In this document: positions 9,370 through 17,935 of the stretch, one piece after another
Numbering within the stretch: the first letter of the stretch is position 1
Layout of the letters: each line of letters starts with the position of its first letter
Source: Lewinellaceae bacterium
GTDB taxonomy: Bacteria > Bacteroidota > Bacteroidia > Chitinophagales > Saprospiraceae
Direction: 5' to 3'
NCBI GenBank assembly: GCA_020636325.1
Contig: JACJYC010000005.1
Coordinates: 1-64,000 of the forward strand
Length of the DNA stretch: 64,000 nt
Notes under the pieces: model-generated
Databases searched by the model: none
Told to the model about the DNA's origin: nothing
The model's input: the letters and a program-made list of their open reading frames with translations, nothing else
Made by a program: the position numbers and the translations under genes

Positions 9370-11817
9370 ATGAAAAAAGGATTAGCCATCATAACGGGTT
9401 TAGGGATGACCCTGGGTCTGTTCGGACAAACGGCGACCCAAACCATACGGGGAACGGTGGTTGACAAGGAATCCAAATTCCCGCTGATCGGGGTCAATGT
9501 GATCCTGGTGGAAGCGGAAGGTGAGTTGAAAGGAACGGTCACGGATCCGGAAGGGGTATATGTACTGGAAAACGTCCCTGTCGGCCGGCGAGCATTGGAA
9601 TTCAGTTATCTGGGTTATGAAAAGGTTTTGCAGGGCAATATCGTGGTCACATCCGGCAAGGAGGTGATTGTGGATGCAGAGCTGGAAGAATCCGCTGTTG
9701 AATTCGGGACGGAAGTGATCGTGACCGCCCAAAGCCAGGGAGATGCCCGAAACGAAATGGCCCCGGTAAGCGCCCGGCAGTTCAGCGTAGAGGAAACCGA
9801 CCGGTACGCCGGCAGTCGCGGAGATCCCGGAAGGATGGCCTCCAATTTTGCGGGAGTCCAGGGCGCCGACGATTCCCGGAACGATATCGTCATCCGCGGG
9901 AATTCCCCACAGGGGCTGCTCTGGCGTTTTGAAGGGGTCAATATTCCCAATCCCAACCACTTTGCCATTTCAGGAACGGCCGGGGGCCCACTGACCATCC
10001 TGAACAATAAGTACCTGGACAATTCGGATTTCTTCACGGGTGCTTTTCCCGCTGAATTCGGCAACGGGATCGCCGGCGTGTTCGACCTCCGGATGCGGAA
10101 CGGGAATGCCAAACGCCATGAGGTCAGCGCCCAATTGGGATTTCTCGGTACGGAATTGTTCGCAGAAGGCCCGTTGACCAGGGAAAAAAAATCGTCCTAC
10201 CTGGTTTCTTACCGCTACTCTACACTCAGCCTGTTCAGTTTTCTGGGCATAAAAGTGGGCACGGATGCGATCCCCAAATACCAGGATGGCGCTTTCCGCC
10301 TGAATTTCCCTACCAAACAAGGCGGCAGTCTGGCGCTTTGGGGCATCGGGGGCCGAAGCCGGATCGAAGTGATCAAAAGCGACCTGGAATCTCCTTCAGA
10401 ACTCGACAATCCCGATCTTTATTCGGAAAGCGACCGCGATCAGATCTTCAAATCGGAAATGGGCGTCGTCGGGCTCACTTATACCCGCCCGCTGAATATT
10501 TCCTCCTTCTTCAAAGCCACCTTTTCGGCATCCACCCAATTCATCAAAGCCGACCACTGGAAGATCATCCGGCATGTGGAGAACGACCGGTTCGTGATCG
10601 ACAGCCTTCCGCTGCCCCGTATCCTGTCTTACGGCATGCGGGAGAGCAAGTATTCCGCCTATCTGTCCTACAATACGAAACTCAGCAAACTGACCACCCT
10701 GAAAGCCGGATTGAACACGGATTATTTTGCCTTCGCCTATGTCGACAGTTTTCGGACCGTGTTGTTCAATCCGGAACCGGAGATCGGCGATTGGCGCGTG
10801 CGTTGGGATACACGCGGAAAAAACGCCGTTTTGCTCCAGCCTTATATCCAGTTGAAACACCGTATCGGCGAAAAATTTTCGATCCTGGCAGGTCTGACCA
10901 GCCTCTATTTCAGCCTGAACGATCAAAGTTTTTCACCGGTGGAACCCCGGCTCGGTCTGGTATACGAACCCGGTCCAACCCAGCGGATCAGCCTGGGTTA
11001 CGGCCTCCATTCCCAGACGCTCCCGCCTTATATCTATTTTTACGGGAAGGAGACCATCAACAGAGATCCGCAGGAACACAACATCGACCTGGGGTTGTAC
11101 AAAAGTCATCAGGTGGTGCTGAGCTACGACAGGTCCGTCGGGAAGGGCATGCGCCTGAAACTGGAGGCCTACTATCAATCCCTGTTCAATATTCCGGTTG
11201 AAAAGAAAACCAGCGCCTTCAGCCTCGTCAATTCCGGTTCGGGGTTCAGCCGGCTCTTTCCGGATACCCTGGTAAATACGGGAAAGGCCAGGAATTACGG
11301 CTTTGAAGTTACGCTGGAGCGCCATTTCAGCGGCGGATACTATTTCCTGTTTACCGGCTCGCTATTCGACAGCAAATACCGGGGAAGCGACGGGGTTCTC
11401 CGCAATACGACCTATAACGGCAGGGTGGCACTGAACGGCATTTTCGCCCGGGAATTCACCTTTGCCAAAGGCTCGGCACTGAATACCGGCATCAAGCTGA
11501 CCTACGCCGGCGGTCGCTGGCGCGGAGAGGCCGACCGGGAGGCTTCGGACCAGAATCAGGAGATCATCTATATCGACCAGACCACCAACTCGATCCAGCT
11601 TCGACCCTATTTCCGGGGCGACCTCAAAATCTCCTACCGCTGGAACCGCCCCAAAGTATTACACGAATTCAGCATCGACCTGGTCAACCTGACCAATTAC
11701 CAGAATCTGCTGTACCTGACCTACGTGCCCGACCACCCCAGCGGCGAGCCCGTTCAGGAGACCTACCAGTTGAGGTTTCTGCCGATTTTCTACTATAAGC
11801 TCGATTTCAGTTTGTAA
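9370..11817 (+). CDS. TonB-dependent outer-membrane receptor
   Basis: An 815-residue protein starting at ATG 9370 (MKKGLAIITGLGMTLG), which gives a clean signal peptide ending near FGQTATQ; the frame extends upstream only through a TTG. Residues ~25-110 are a carboxypeptidase-like regulatory domain (IRGTVVDKESKFPLIGVNV). A plug domain follows (IVIRGNSPQGLLWRFEGV, NPNHFA) and then a long beta-barrel region ending in YYKLDFSL. The length is modest and no SusD-like lipoprotein follows, so it is not a classical SusCD transporter. It would import a TonB-energised ligand across the outer membrane; the ligand is unknown. It sits divergent to the BNR-repeat protein and upstream of the Gfo/Idh block, so a carbohydrate-related ligand is plausible. 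Confidence 0.85.
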   Translation: MKKGLAIITGLGMTLGLFGQTATQTIRGTVVDKESKFPLIGVNVILVEAEGELKGTVTDPEGVYVLENVPVGRRALEFSYLGYEKVLQGNIVVTSGKEVIVDAELEESAVEFGTEVIVTAQSQGDARNEMAPVSARQFSVEETDRYAGSRGDPGRMASNFAGVQGADDSRNDIVIRGNSPQGLLWRFEGVNIPNPNHFAISGTAGGPLTILNNKYLDNSDFFTGAFPAEFGNGIAGVFDLRMRNGNAKRHEVSAQLGFLGTELFAEGPLTREKKSSYLVSYRYSTLSLFSFLGIKVGTDAIPKYQDGAFRLNFPTKQGGSLALWGIGGRSRIEVIKSDLESPSELDNPDLYSESDRDQIFKSEMGVVGLTYTRPLNISSFFKATFSASTQFIKADHWKIIRHVENDRFVIDSLPLPRILSYGMRESKYSAYLSYNTKLSKLTTLKAGLNTDYFAFAYVDSFRTVLFNPEPEIGDWRVRWDTRGKNAVLLQPYIQLKHRIGEKFSILAGLTSLYFSLNDQSFSPVEPRLGLVYEPGPTQRISLGYGLHSQTLPPYIYFYGKETINRDPQEHNIDLGLYKSHQVVLSYDRSVGKGMRLKLEAYYQSLFNIPVEKKTSAFSLVNSGSGFSRLFPDTLVNTGKARNYGFEVTLERHFSGGYYFLFTGSLFDSKYRGSDGVLRNTTYNGRVALNGIFAREFTFAKGSALNTGIKLTYAGGRWRGEADREASDQNQEIIYIDQTTNSIQLRPYFRGDLKISYRWNRPKVLHEFSIDLVNLTNYQNLLYLTYVPDHPSGEPVQETYQLRFLPIFYYKLDFSL

Positions 11818-11876
11818 AGAAACCACCGTAAAAGTCCATCAATTTACGACATCGATTGCGTAAACCCGGATTTTGA

Positions 11877-11907
11877 TTTGTTTACTCCTGCATTATGTTT
11901 AAATTTG
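11877..11907 (+). promoter_or_regulatory. Consensus Bacteroidota promoter for the Gfo/Idh operon
   Basis: TTTG (11877-11880), 19 bp, then TAAATTTG (11900-11907): a full match to the Bacteroidota primary-sigma consensus TTTG-N19-TAnnTTTG. The expected transcript starts about 7 bp downstream, leaving a leader of roughly 55 nt before the ATG at 11970. Confidence 0.8.
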
Positions 11908-11969
11908 GACGTCCTATCATTCTTCCACGACGGCTTTCCGAAGGAAATTCGTTCCAACTTTAAACGAAA

Positions 11970-13328
11970 ATGAGCAAAACAAGACGCGATTTCATCAAGG
12001 AAACGACGCTGACGACGGCAGGGCTCGTATTGGGCGCCTCAGCCTTCAGCGCGCAAAGTTACAACCGCATCCTGGGCGCCAATGACCGCGTCCGCGTCGG
12101 GATCGTCGGATTTTCCAACCGTGCAAAAGGGGCCCTGATACCGGCTTTCCTGCAAAACAGCGACGCCCAGAATTTCGAGATCGTCGGCATTTCCGATATC
12201 TGGAACCGCCGGCGCGACGAAGGCGTTGCCTTCCTGAAAGAAAAGACCGGCAAAACGGTGACCACCTGGCGGAACAATGACGAAATGTACGACAAGAACG
12301 AGATCGACGCCGTCATCATTTCCACCGCCGACTTCCAGCACGCCTTGCTCGCCGCCGAAGCGGCCAGGGCCAAAAAGGACGCCTACGTGGAAAAACCGTT
12401 CGCCGAAACCATGGACGACGCCAAGGTGGCCCTGAAAGCCGTCAAAGAAAACGGCATCGTGTTCCAGATCGGTTCCCAGCGCCGGAGCGGAGAGAACTAT
12501 CACGCGGCCAACAACTACATCAAATCGGGCAAGTTCGGCGACATCGTCATGGTGGAAATGACCTGGAATGTCAACCAACCCGGCCGGTGGCGCTTGCCGC
12601 AACTGACCAAGGAGATCCGCGAGCAGGATACCGATTGGAAACGCTTCCTGCTCAACCGGCCCTATGAAGCCTGGGACCCCCGAAAATACCTCGAATATCG
12701 CTTGTTCTGGCCCTATTCTTCCGGCATACCCGGCCAGTGGATGTCCCACCAGATCGATACGGTCCATTGGTTTTCCGGACTGGCTCACCCCCGCAGCGTA
12801 GCGGCCAACGGCGGCATTTACCTGTGGAAAGACGGCCGCCGGAATTTCGATACCATGACCGCCGTCTTCGATTACGGTCCGCTCAACGATCCGAACAAAG
12901 GCTTCCAGGTGGTCTATTCCTCCCGGTTCACCAACTCAGCCGGCGGCACCAAGGAGATCTACTACTCCAACGGCGGCGAGCTGAACCTGGACACCAACAA
13001 GGTGACGCCCAACGGCGGTTTGTCCCAACATTACGCCGATGAAATGAACATGAAGGCCAACCGGCTCGAAGAGTTCAGCCTGACGGATGCCGATGTCCAG
13101 GTCGTCACTTCAGCCAATACCGGCGCCGATGACATGACCACCCTGCACATGCTCAACTGGATGGAATGCATCCGCAGCCGCAAGGAGACCAACGGCCCGG
13201 TCGAAGCGGGCTACAACCACTCCATCGCCAATATCATGACCACCGCAGCCCTCCGCACCGGCCTGAAAGCTACCTTCGACGAGAAGAAACAACAGGTGCT
13301 GGCCGGCGGTAAGGTGTTTAAGTATTAG
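11970..13328 (+). CDS. Gfo/Idh/MocA family oxidoreductase, Tat-exported
   Basis: A 452-residue NAD(P)-dependent oxidoreductase of the Gfo/Idh/MocA type. The N-terminus TRRDFIKETTLTTAG is a twin-arginine signal, so the enzyme probably folds in the cytoplasm and acts in the periplasm. The dinucleotide-binding start is RVRVGIVGFSNRAKG, and the conserved EKPFAET motif near residue 142 provides the usual catalytic-region lysine. The family oxidises or reduces sugar hydroxyls. It is the first gene of a + strand block with a DUF6807 (PmoA-like) gene and a DUF1080 gene, which supports a role in glycoside or inositol-type catabolism. A consensus promoter lies upstream. The substrate is not determined by sequence. 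Confidence 0.9.
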   Translation: MSKTRRDFIKETTLTTAGLVLGASAFSAQSYNRILGANDRVRVGIVGFSNRAKGALIPAFLQNSDAQNFEIVGISDIWNRRRDEGVAFLKEKTGKTVTTWRNNDEMYDKNEIDAVIISTADFQHALLAAEAARAKKDAYVEKPFAETMDDAKVALKAVKENGIVFQIGSQRRSGENYHAANNYIKSGKFGDIVMVEMTWNVNQPGRWRLPQLTKEIREQDTDWKRFLLNRPYEAWDPRKYLEYRLFWPYSSGIPGQWMSHQIDTVHWFSGLAHPRSVAANGGIYLWKDGRRNFDTMTAVFDYGPLNDPNKGFQVVYSSRFTNSAGGTKEIYYSNGGELNLDTNKVTPNGGLSQHYADEMNMKANRLEEFSLTDADVQVVTSANTGADDMTTLHMLNWMECIRSRKETNGPVEAGYNHSIANIMTTAALRTGLKATFDEKKQQVLAGGKVFKY

Positions 13329-13330
13329 TG

Positions 13331-13372
13331 GTAAGTGGTAAGTCGTAAGTCGTAAGTGGTAAGTCGTAAGTG
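13331..13372 (+). repeat. Heptamer tandem array GTAAGTS starting at a stop codon
   Basis: Six copies of the 7-bp unit GTAAGTG/GTAAGTC run directly after the TAG stop of the Gfo/Idh gene. The same unit family, in the same sense relative to the gene, follows folC at 31862-31911. Confidence 0.85.
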
Positions 13373-13394
13373 GGCATCTACCGGGGCCCGGTCC

Positions 13395-13445
13395 GGAGAG
13401 GCGGAATTTCCTGTTTCCGCATGATCTTCCGCCTCTTCCTATTTA
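13395..13445 (+). terminator. Hairpin between the Gfo/Idh and DUF6807 genes
   Basis: A perfect 10-bp stem (13397-13406 AGAGGCGGAA with 13427-13436), with a 20-nt loop, is followed by a short AT-rich tract. It could terminate or attenuate read-through between the two genes. Confidence 0.55.
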
Positions 13446-13490
13446 AAATTGCAACACAACCGTTTAAGTCATTTAAAAAAGCGCCTGACA

Positions 13491-14549
13491 TTGAATAAAT
13501 CTATTATCTGTTTTTTCCTGCTCACCGGGCTGGTAACCGGCTGCAAAAGCGCCCAAAAAAACACTTCATCCGCCATGGACCAGAAGGGTAAAAATGCCGT
13601 ACAATTCGTAGGGAATCCGGCAGAGAAAAAGGTGGATGTGCTCATCGGGGGCGACTTGTTCACCAGCTATATCTATCCGGATAATATCGCCAAACCGACC
13701 CTGTATCCGCTCATCACCTCCACCGGAAAAAGGCTGACCCGCGGCTTCCCGCTCGATCCGCAGCCCGGCGAGCGGTTCGACCATCCGCACCACGTCGGTT
13801 TCTGGTTGAATTACGGGGATGTCAACGGGTACGATTTCTGGAACAACTCCTTCAGCGAACCCGACAACCATAAGTTCGGCGTGATCCGCCACGAAAAGGT
13901 CGTCCGGGCCGACGGCAAAAAGGGATTGCTGGAGGTCACAGCCAAATGGGTATCCGGCGATCAGGAAGACCTGCTGGCCGAAACCACCCAGTTCTATTTT
14001 TCGGCTTCCGGCAACACGCGGCAGATTGACCGGATAACCACCCTCAAAGCCCTGACCGACGTCGCCTTCAACGACAACAAAGAGGGCCTCATCGGCATCC
14101 GGGTGATCCGGGCGCTGGAACTGCCTTCCGACTCACCTGAATTTTACCTCGGCGCCGACGGCAAGCCGATGAAAGAAAAAACGGTGAACAACGACGGCGT
14201 AACCGGCAATTACCTCAGCAGCGAAGGCCTCACCGGCGGCGGCGTTTGGGGAACCCGCGGCAAATGGATGTACCTCTACGGGCGGGTGGACGGCGATCCG
14301 GTTTCCCTCACCCTGATCGATCACCCCTCCAACGTCGGGTATCCCACCTATTGGCACGCCCGAGGATACGGCTTGTTCGCCGCCAATCCGCTGGGGCAGA
14401 AGATCTTTTCAGAAGGCAGGGAAGAACTGAATTTCAGCCTGAAGAAAGGCGAATCGGTCACTTTCCGGTACCGGCTGCTGGTACAGGGCGGCAACGGATT
14501 GTCCAAGCAGGAGATCGACCGGTCCTTTGAGGAATTTTCAAAAAAATAA
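13491..14549 (+). CDS. DUF6807 (PmoA-like) lipoprotein
   Basis: About 352 residues from the proposed TTG start at 13491, which places a lipoprotein signal (FFLLTGLVTGC) at the very N-terminus; the open frame extends upstream to another TTG at 13449 without an ATG. The body carries the conserved histidine-rich patch of the family (GERFDHPHHVGFW, then NYGDVNGYDFWN) and a later TYWHARGYGLFAANPLG. These are features of the DUF6807 family, historically labelled methane oxygenase PmoA, which in Bacteroidota sits in sugar-catabolic loci and is not a methane enzyme. It lies between a Gfo/Idh oxidoreductase and a DUF1080 protein, so a role on an oxidised sugar is likely. The exact reaction is unknown. 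Confidence 0.75.
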   Translation: MNKSIICFFLLTGLVTGCKSAQKNTSSAMDQKGKNAVQFVGNPAEKKVDVLIGGDLFTSYIYPDNIAKPTLYPLITSTGKRLTRGFPLDPQPGERFDHPHHVGFWLNYGDVNGYDFWNNSFSEPDNHKFGVIRHEKVVRADGKKGLLEVTAKWVSGDQEDLLAETTQFYFSASGNTRQIDRITTLKALTDVAFNDNKEGLIGIRVIRALELPSDSPEFYLGADGKPMKEKTVNNDGVTGNYLSSEGLTGGGVWGTRGKWMYLYGRVDGDPVSLTLIDHPSNVGYPTYWHARGYGLFAANPLGQKIFSEGREELNFSLKKGESVTFRYRLLVQGGNGLSKQEIDRSFEEFSKK

Positions 14550-14603
14550 ACCGGATTTCTTTCCAAAACAGCGCGAATCGACATCACGCAAAACCATCCG
14601 ATC

Positions 14604-15212
14604 ATGAGCATCCGCCTCTTGCTTTTGCTTTCCATTTTTAGCCTGTCCACCCTTTCAGCCCAGGATAAGGCGCCAAAATTGCGGTCCATTTTCAACGGCA
14701 AAAACCTGAAAGGATGGACCGTTCCGGACAACAACATCTGGTGGACGGTCAAAGACGGCGTACTATCGGTCAAAAACGATGAAAAACTGACCGGCTCCAT
14801 CCTCTGGACCAAGAGATCCTTCAGAAATTTTGTCGTTCAGCTGGATTTCAAATTCGGCGACGGTACCGTGGATTCCGGCATTTTCATGCGCGGCGACGGA
14901 GAAGACGCCCCGCAGATCCAGATCGGCATTTCCGGCTCCCTGAAGCGCGACATGACGGCATCCCCCTACATCCCGGGAAAGGGGTACCCTGTAGAAGCCG
15001 GGCGGGTAAAGGACTTGCTGAAACCCGACGACTGGAATACCCTCCGGGCCGAAGCCAAAGGCAATGTCTACACCGCCTGGCTGAACGGCGAAAAGGTCAT
15101 GACCTACACCCTTGAAAACGCCAAACTGGAAGGCCCCGTCGGATTGCAGCTGCACCCCGGCAAGGAAATGTCCATTGATTTCAGGAATATCTTAATGGCG
15201 AAACGACCTTGA
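14604..15212 (+). CDS. DUF1080 protein (3-keto-disaccharide hydrolase family)
   Basis: A 202-residue secreted protein with signal peptide (LLLLLSIFSLSTLSAQ). The mature part begins with the family pattern FNGKNLKGW, continues through WWTVKDGVLSV and a concanavalin-like jelly roll with DSGIFMRGDG, and ends with GPVGLQLHPGKEMSIDFRNI. The DUF1080 family includes enzymes that cleave 3-keto-glycosides formed by a dehydrogenase. It is the last gene of the + strand block and converges with a GMC oxidoreductase that could supply a 3-keto substrate. Length is typical for the family. The family is secure; the substrate is inferred from context. Confidence 0.85.
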   Translation: MSIRLLLLLSIFSLSTLSAQDKAPKLRSIFNGKNLKGWTVPDNNIWWTVKDGVLSVKNDEKLTGSILWTKRSFRNFVVQLDFKFGDGTVDSGIFMRGDGEDAPQIQIGISGSLKRDMTASPYIPGKGYPVEAGRVKDLLKPDDWNTLRAEAKGNVYTAWLNGEKVMTYTLENAKLEGPVGLQLHPGKEMSIDFRNILMAKRP

Positions 15213-15369
15213 TGTTGATTTGGTGATCTGGTGATTCGGTGATTTGGTGATTTGAGGATCCGTTTAATCGTTGTTCCGGTCAAATAAACAAATCAACACA
15301 TAAACAAATCAACACATCAACAAATCAACACATCAACACATCAACAACACATCAACAACAAATCAACCC
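15213..15369. repeat. Two low-complexity arrays between convergent genes
   Basis: The first array (about 15216-15255) has five degenerate copies of the octamer TGATTTGG just after the DUF1080 stop. The second (about 15281-15369) has degenerate AAATCAACACATC units running up to the GMC stop. In the sense strand of each gene the array starts with TTGATTTG a few bases after TGA. No coding potential was seen. Confidence 0.8.
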
Positions 15370-17082
15370 TCACAACACCCCCGCGTTCACCTGCCGATGG
15401 AAATAGTCCACCGCCCTGGCCGTCAGCGCCATATAGGTAATGCTAGGGTTCTGGGTACCTGAACTGGTCATGCAGGCGCCGTCCGTTACAAACACATTGG
15501 GGACCTCGTGCAGTTGGTTCCACTTGTTGAGGACGCTGGTTTTGGGGTCTTTCCCCATGCGGGCCGTTCCCATTTCGTGGATGCAGGCGCCCGGCGCAGT
15601 GGCGTCGTTGCGGAATTCAATCTCCTTGCACCCGGCGGCTTCCAGCATTTCGATGGCGCACTGTACGCCGTCTTCCCGCATTTTCATTTCGTTGTCCCGC
15701 AATTTGGCGTCGAAAGTGATGACAGGCAGGCCGTTCTTGTCCTTTTTGTCAAAATTGAGGTACATCCGGTTTTCGTGGTACGGCAGGAGTTCGCCGAAAC
15801 AGGTCATTCCGATCCGGTAAGGGCCGGGTTTGAACAGGGTGGATTTCAGTTCCTCCCCGATCGCACCTTCCGGGGCGTTGGGTCCGCGCGTAGCCGACCC
15901 CTGGTAACCGAATCCGCGGACGTAATCCTGCCGGCGGGTCGCCTCGTCGATATTCCGGAACCTGGGGATATAGAACCCGACGGGTTTGCGGCCTTTGTAA
16001 TAGGTATCCTCCAAGCCGGGCAGTACACCGGAAGCGCCCATGCCGTAATGGTGATCCATCAGGTTGTGGCCCAGTTCACCGCTGCTGTTGCCCAGCCCGT
16101 CGGGGAAGGTCTCCGAGCGGCTGTTGAGCAGGATGGCGGTGGTGCCTATCGTGCTGGCATTGCAAAAGATCACGCGGGCAAAAAATTCGACTTCCTCGCC
16201 GGTTTCGGCATCCTTGATCCGGACGCCGCTCGCTTTTCCCGACTGCCGGTCAAAAACGATCTCATGCACCACGCTGTTGGGCCGGATGGTCAGGTTGCCC
16301 GTTGATTCCGCCACCGGCAGCGTAGCTGACAGGCTGCTGAAGTAGGCGCCGTAAGGACATCCCCGCCAACAGCGGTCGCGGGCCTGGCATTGTCCTCGGG
16401 TCCCCTTGTGCACTTCCGGGTTGTACACCGACAAATTGGCCACACGGCCGGGCGTAACCACGCGTTCCGGATATGCCTTTGACACCATTTCCCGCATATG
16501 CTGCTCGGCGCAGTTCAACGGGAACGGGGGCAGGAATTTCCCGTCGGGCACCTGTTTGAGGCCTTCTTTCTGACCGCTCACCCCGACAAAGGTCTCGACG
16601 TAATCATACCAGGGTTCAATGTCCTTGTACCGTATGGGCCAGTCGACGCCGATCCCTTCCCGTGCATTGGCTTCATAATCGATATCGCTCCACCGGTAAC
16701 AATGGCGCCCCCACATGATCGACCGGCCGCCGACGTGGTGACCGCGAATCCAGTCGAAACGCTCGATCTCATCGTACGGATATTCGTCGTCTTTATTGAT
16801 GAACTGCTTGTGGTCTTCGCGCACCCACCACCCCAGGCGGTTCTGTTTGAAATAGTGCTTGGCGATTTCCTCAGCCGTCACCATATTCTGATTGGGGATA
16901 TCCCAGGGGTCCATGCCCGCTGTCGGGTATTCGCCGTGTTTGACCATGCGCCCCCGTTCCAGCACCAGGGTCTTATAACCTTTGGTGCACAACTCCATGG
17001 CGGCAAATCCGCCGCTGATCCCCGAACCGATGACAATGGCGTCAAAGGTGACTTCATTTTGTCCTTGCATATTGAAATTCAT
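15370..17082 (-). CDS. GMC family FAD-dependent oxidoreductase
   Basis: A 570-residue GMC flavoenzyme. The FAD-binding motif GSGISGGFAAMELC with the terminal acid of LVLERG lies within the first 45 residues. The C-terminal catalytic pair is visible as IHEMGTARMG and GTQNPSITYM. No signal peptide is present, but the preceding gene (overlap 4 bp, ATGA) encodes a Tat-exported gluconate-2-dehydrogenase subunit 3-like protein, the usual partner that carries the complex out. Such two-subunit dehydrogenases oxidise sugars or glycosides in the periplasm, including at C3. With the nearby DUF1080 and Gfo/Idh genes this fits a 3-keto-glycoside route. The start at 17082 is supported by the overlap; an internal ATG at 17070 is possible. 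Confidence 0.88.
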   Translation of the reverse strand: MNFNMQGQNEVTFDAIVIGSGISGGFAAMELCTKGYKTLVLERGRMVKHGEYPTAGMDPWDIPNQNMVTAEEIAKHYFKQNRLGWWVREDHKQFINKDDEYPYDEIERFDWIRGHHVGGRSIMWGRHCYRWSDIDYEANAREGIGVDWPIRYKDIEPWYDYVETFVGVSGQKEGLKQVPDGKFLPPFPLNCAEQHMREMVSKAYPERVVTPGRVANLSVYNPEVHKGTRGQCQARDRCWRGCPYGAYFSSLSATLPVAESTGNLTIRPNSVVHEIVFDRQSGKASGVRIKDAETGEEVEFFARVIFCNASTIGTTAILLNSRSETFPDGLGNSSGELGHNLMDHHYGMGASGVLPGLEDTYYKGRKPVGFYIPRFRNIDEATRRQDYVRGFGYQGSATRGPNAPEGAIGEELKSTLFKPGPYRIGMTCFGELLPYHENRMYLNFDKKDKNGLPVITFDAKLRDNEMKMREDGVQCAIEMLEAAGCKEIEFRNDATAPGACIHEMGTARMGKDPKTSVLNKWNQLHEVPNVFVTDGACMTSSGTQNPSITYMALTARAVDYFHRQVNAGVL

Positions 17083-17645
17083 ATCGCCCAGGCTTTACCG
17101 CCCGCCTGCTCTACGGTAATGCAGGGTTCGTACGATCCGGGTACGGGCAGATAGGTTAAGAAATGGGTACCGACTTCTTCTGAGGTCAGGTAATAAGCGA
17201 TGACTTGCTGCTTGAAATCCAGAAACGCCTGTTTTACACCGCTCAGCGCTTCATCCGAAGAAAGGTCCAGGGCTTTCAGCAATTCCGTCTTTTGTTCACC
17301 GGAGAGGTCTTTGAATCCGGCCTGGTCCAGATAGCCTGCAAGCGCCGTGAATCCGCTCCGATAGGCCGCCTGGTCCGCCTCCACGTACACCGAACCCACC
17401 ATATGGTCGATCATGAGGTGCACGCCCACTTCAGATGCGGAGGGGCTGTCGGTTTTGGGCAGGATGAGGTCGGCCAGCGTTTTGACCAGGTCGAATTCTC
17501 CGGGATCGAAGAACGCCAGGGCACCGGTTTCGGTCCCTGCAGCGGTATCGGTCCGGCAACCGGTCAGGAGTGAACTGACCAGCGGGCCGGCCACTGCGGC
17601 GCCGGTTGCCAGGGCGGTGTATCTTAATATTTCCCGTCTGTTCAT
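17079..17645 (-). CDS. Gluconate 2-dehydrogenase subunit 3 family protein
   Basis: 188 residues from ATG 17645 (MNRREILRYTALATGAA), a Tat-like signal followed by a possible lipobox (SLLTGC). The mature part has the family features: FFDPGEFDLVKTLADLILPKTDSPSA near the start and a C-terminal YYLTSEEVGTHFLTY followed by PVPGSYEPCI. This small subunit pairs with a GMC or gluconate dehydrogenase flavoprotein, helping export and assembly. It overlaps the GMC gene by 4 bp, indicating translational coupling. Upstream, only 2 bp separate it from the end of a short Tat-signal stub. Confidence 0.85.
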   Translation of the reverse strand: MNRREILRYTALATGAAVAGPLVSSLLTGCRTDTAAGTETGALAFFDPGEFDLVKTLADLILPKTDSPSASEVGVHLMIDHMVGSVYVEADQAAYRSGFTALAGYLDQAGFKDLSGEQKTELLKALDLSSDEALSGVKQAFLDFKQQVIAYYLTSEEVGTHFLTYLPVPGSYEPCITVEQAGGKAWAI

Positions 17646-17647
17646 GA

Positions 17648-17812
17648 TTAATTGGATATAAATGAGCAATGAAAATCCGATTCAGGGCAATTTGTAGGCG
17701 GGGTCGTCAGGCCTTTTCCCAAAACAAAACGGGGCACTATGGTGAAAGCGCCCACGATCAGGGCGGTCTTCCGGATGAATTTCCTGCGGGAGGCAGCGAG
17801 CGGAGAAGTCAT
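17648..17812 (-). pseudogene. Stub of a Tat-exported Gfo/Idh/MocA oxidoreductase
   Basis: A 54-residue frame from ATG 17812. Its first ~36 residues (ASRRKFIRKTALIVGAFTIV, then PRFVLGKGLTTPP) are very close to the usual N-terminus of Bacteroidota Gfo/Idh/MocA oxidoreductases, where the sequence then continues into the Rossmann fold. Here it runs into unrelated residues (NCPESDFHCSFISN) and stops, 2 bp before the gluconate dehydrogenase subunit. No remnant of the catalytic body is visible downstream. The likely explanation is an internal deletion that removed the body of a third dehydrogenase from this operon. A functional tiny exported protein is less likely. Confidence 0.6.
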
Positions 17813-17935
17813 GTTGTTGGTTTTCGTAGAATAGGATTGAAGGTAGAAATATTTAGCGTAAATTGGAGGTCGAAACACAAAAAGAAGTTAAAGAAATGCC
17901 GATCACTTACGATATAGAAACCACGGCTCCTTCCC

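Noticed and set aside
13331..13372. CRISPR-like reading of the tandem arrays
   Set aside because: Units are 7-20 bp, contiguous and degenerate, without unique spacers, and no cas gene is present.
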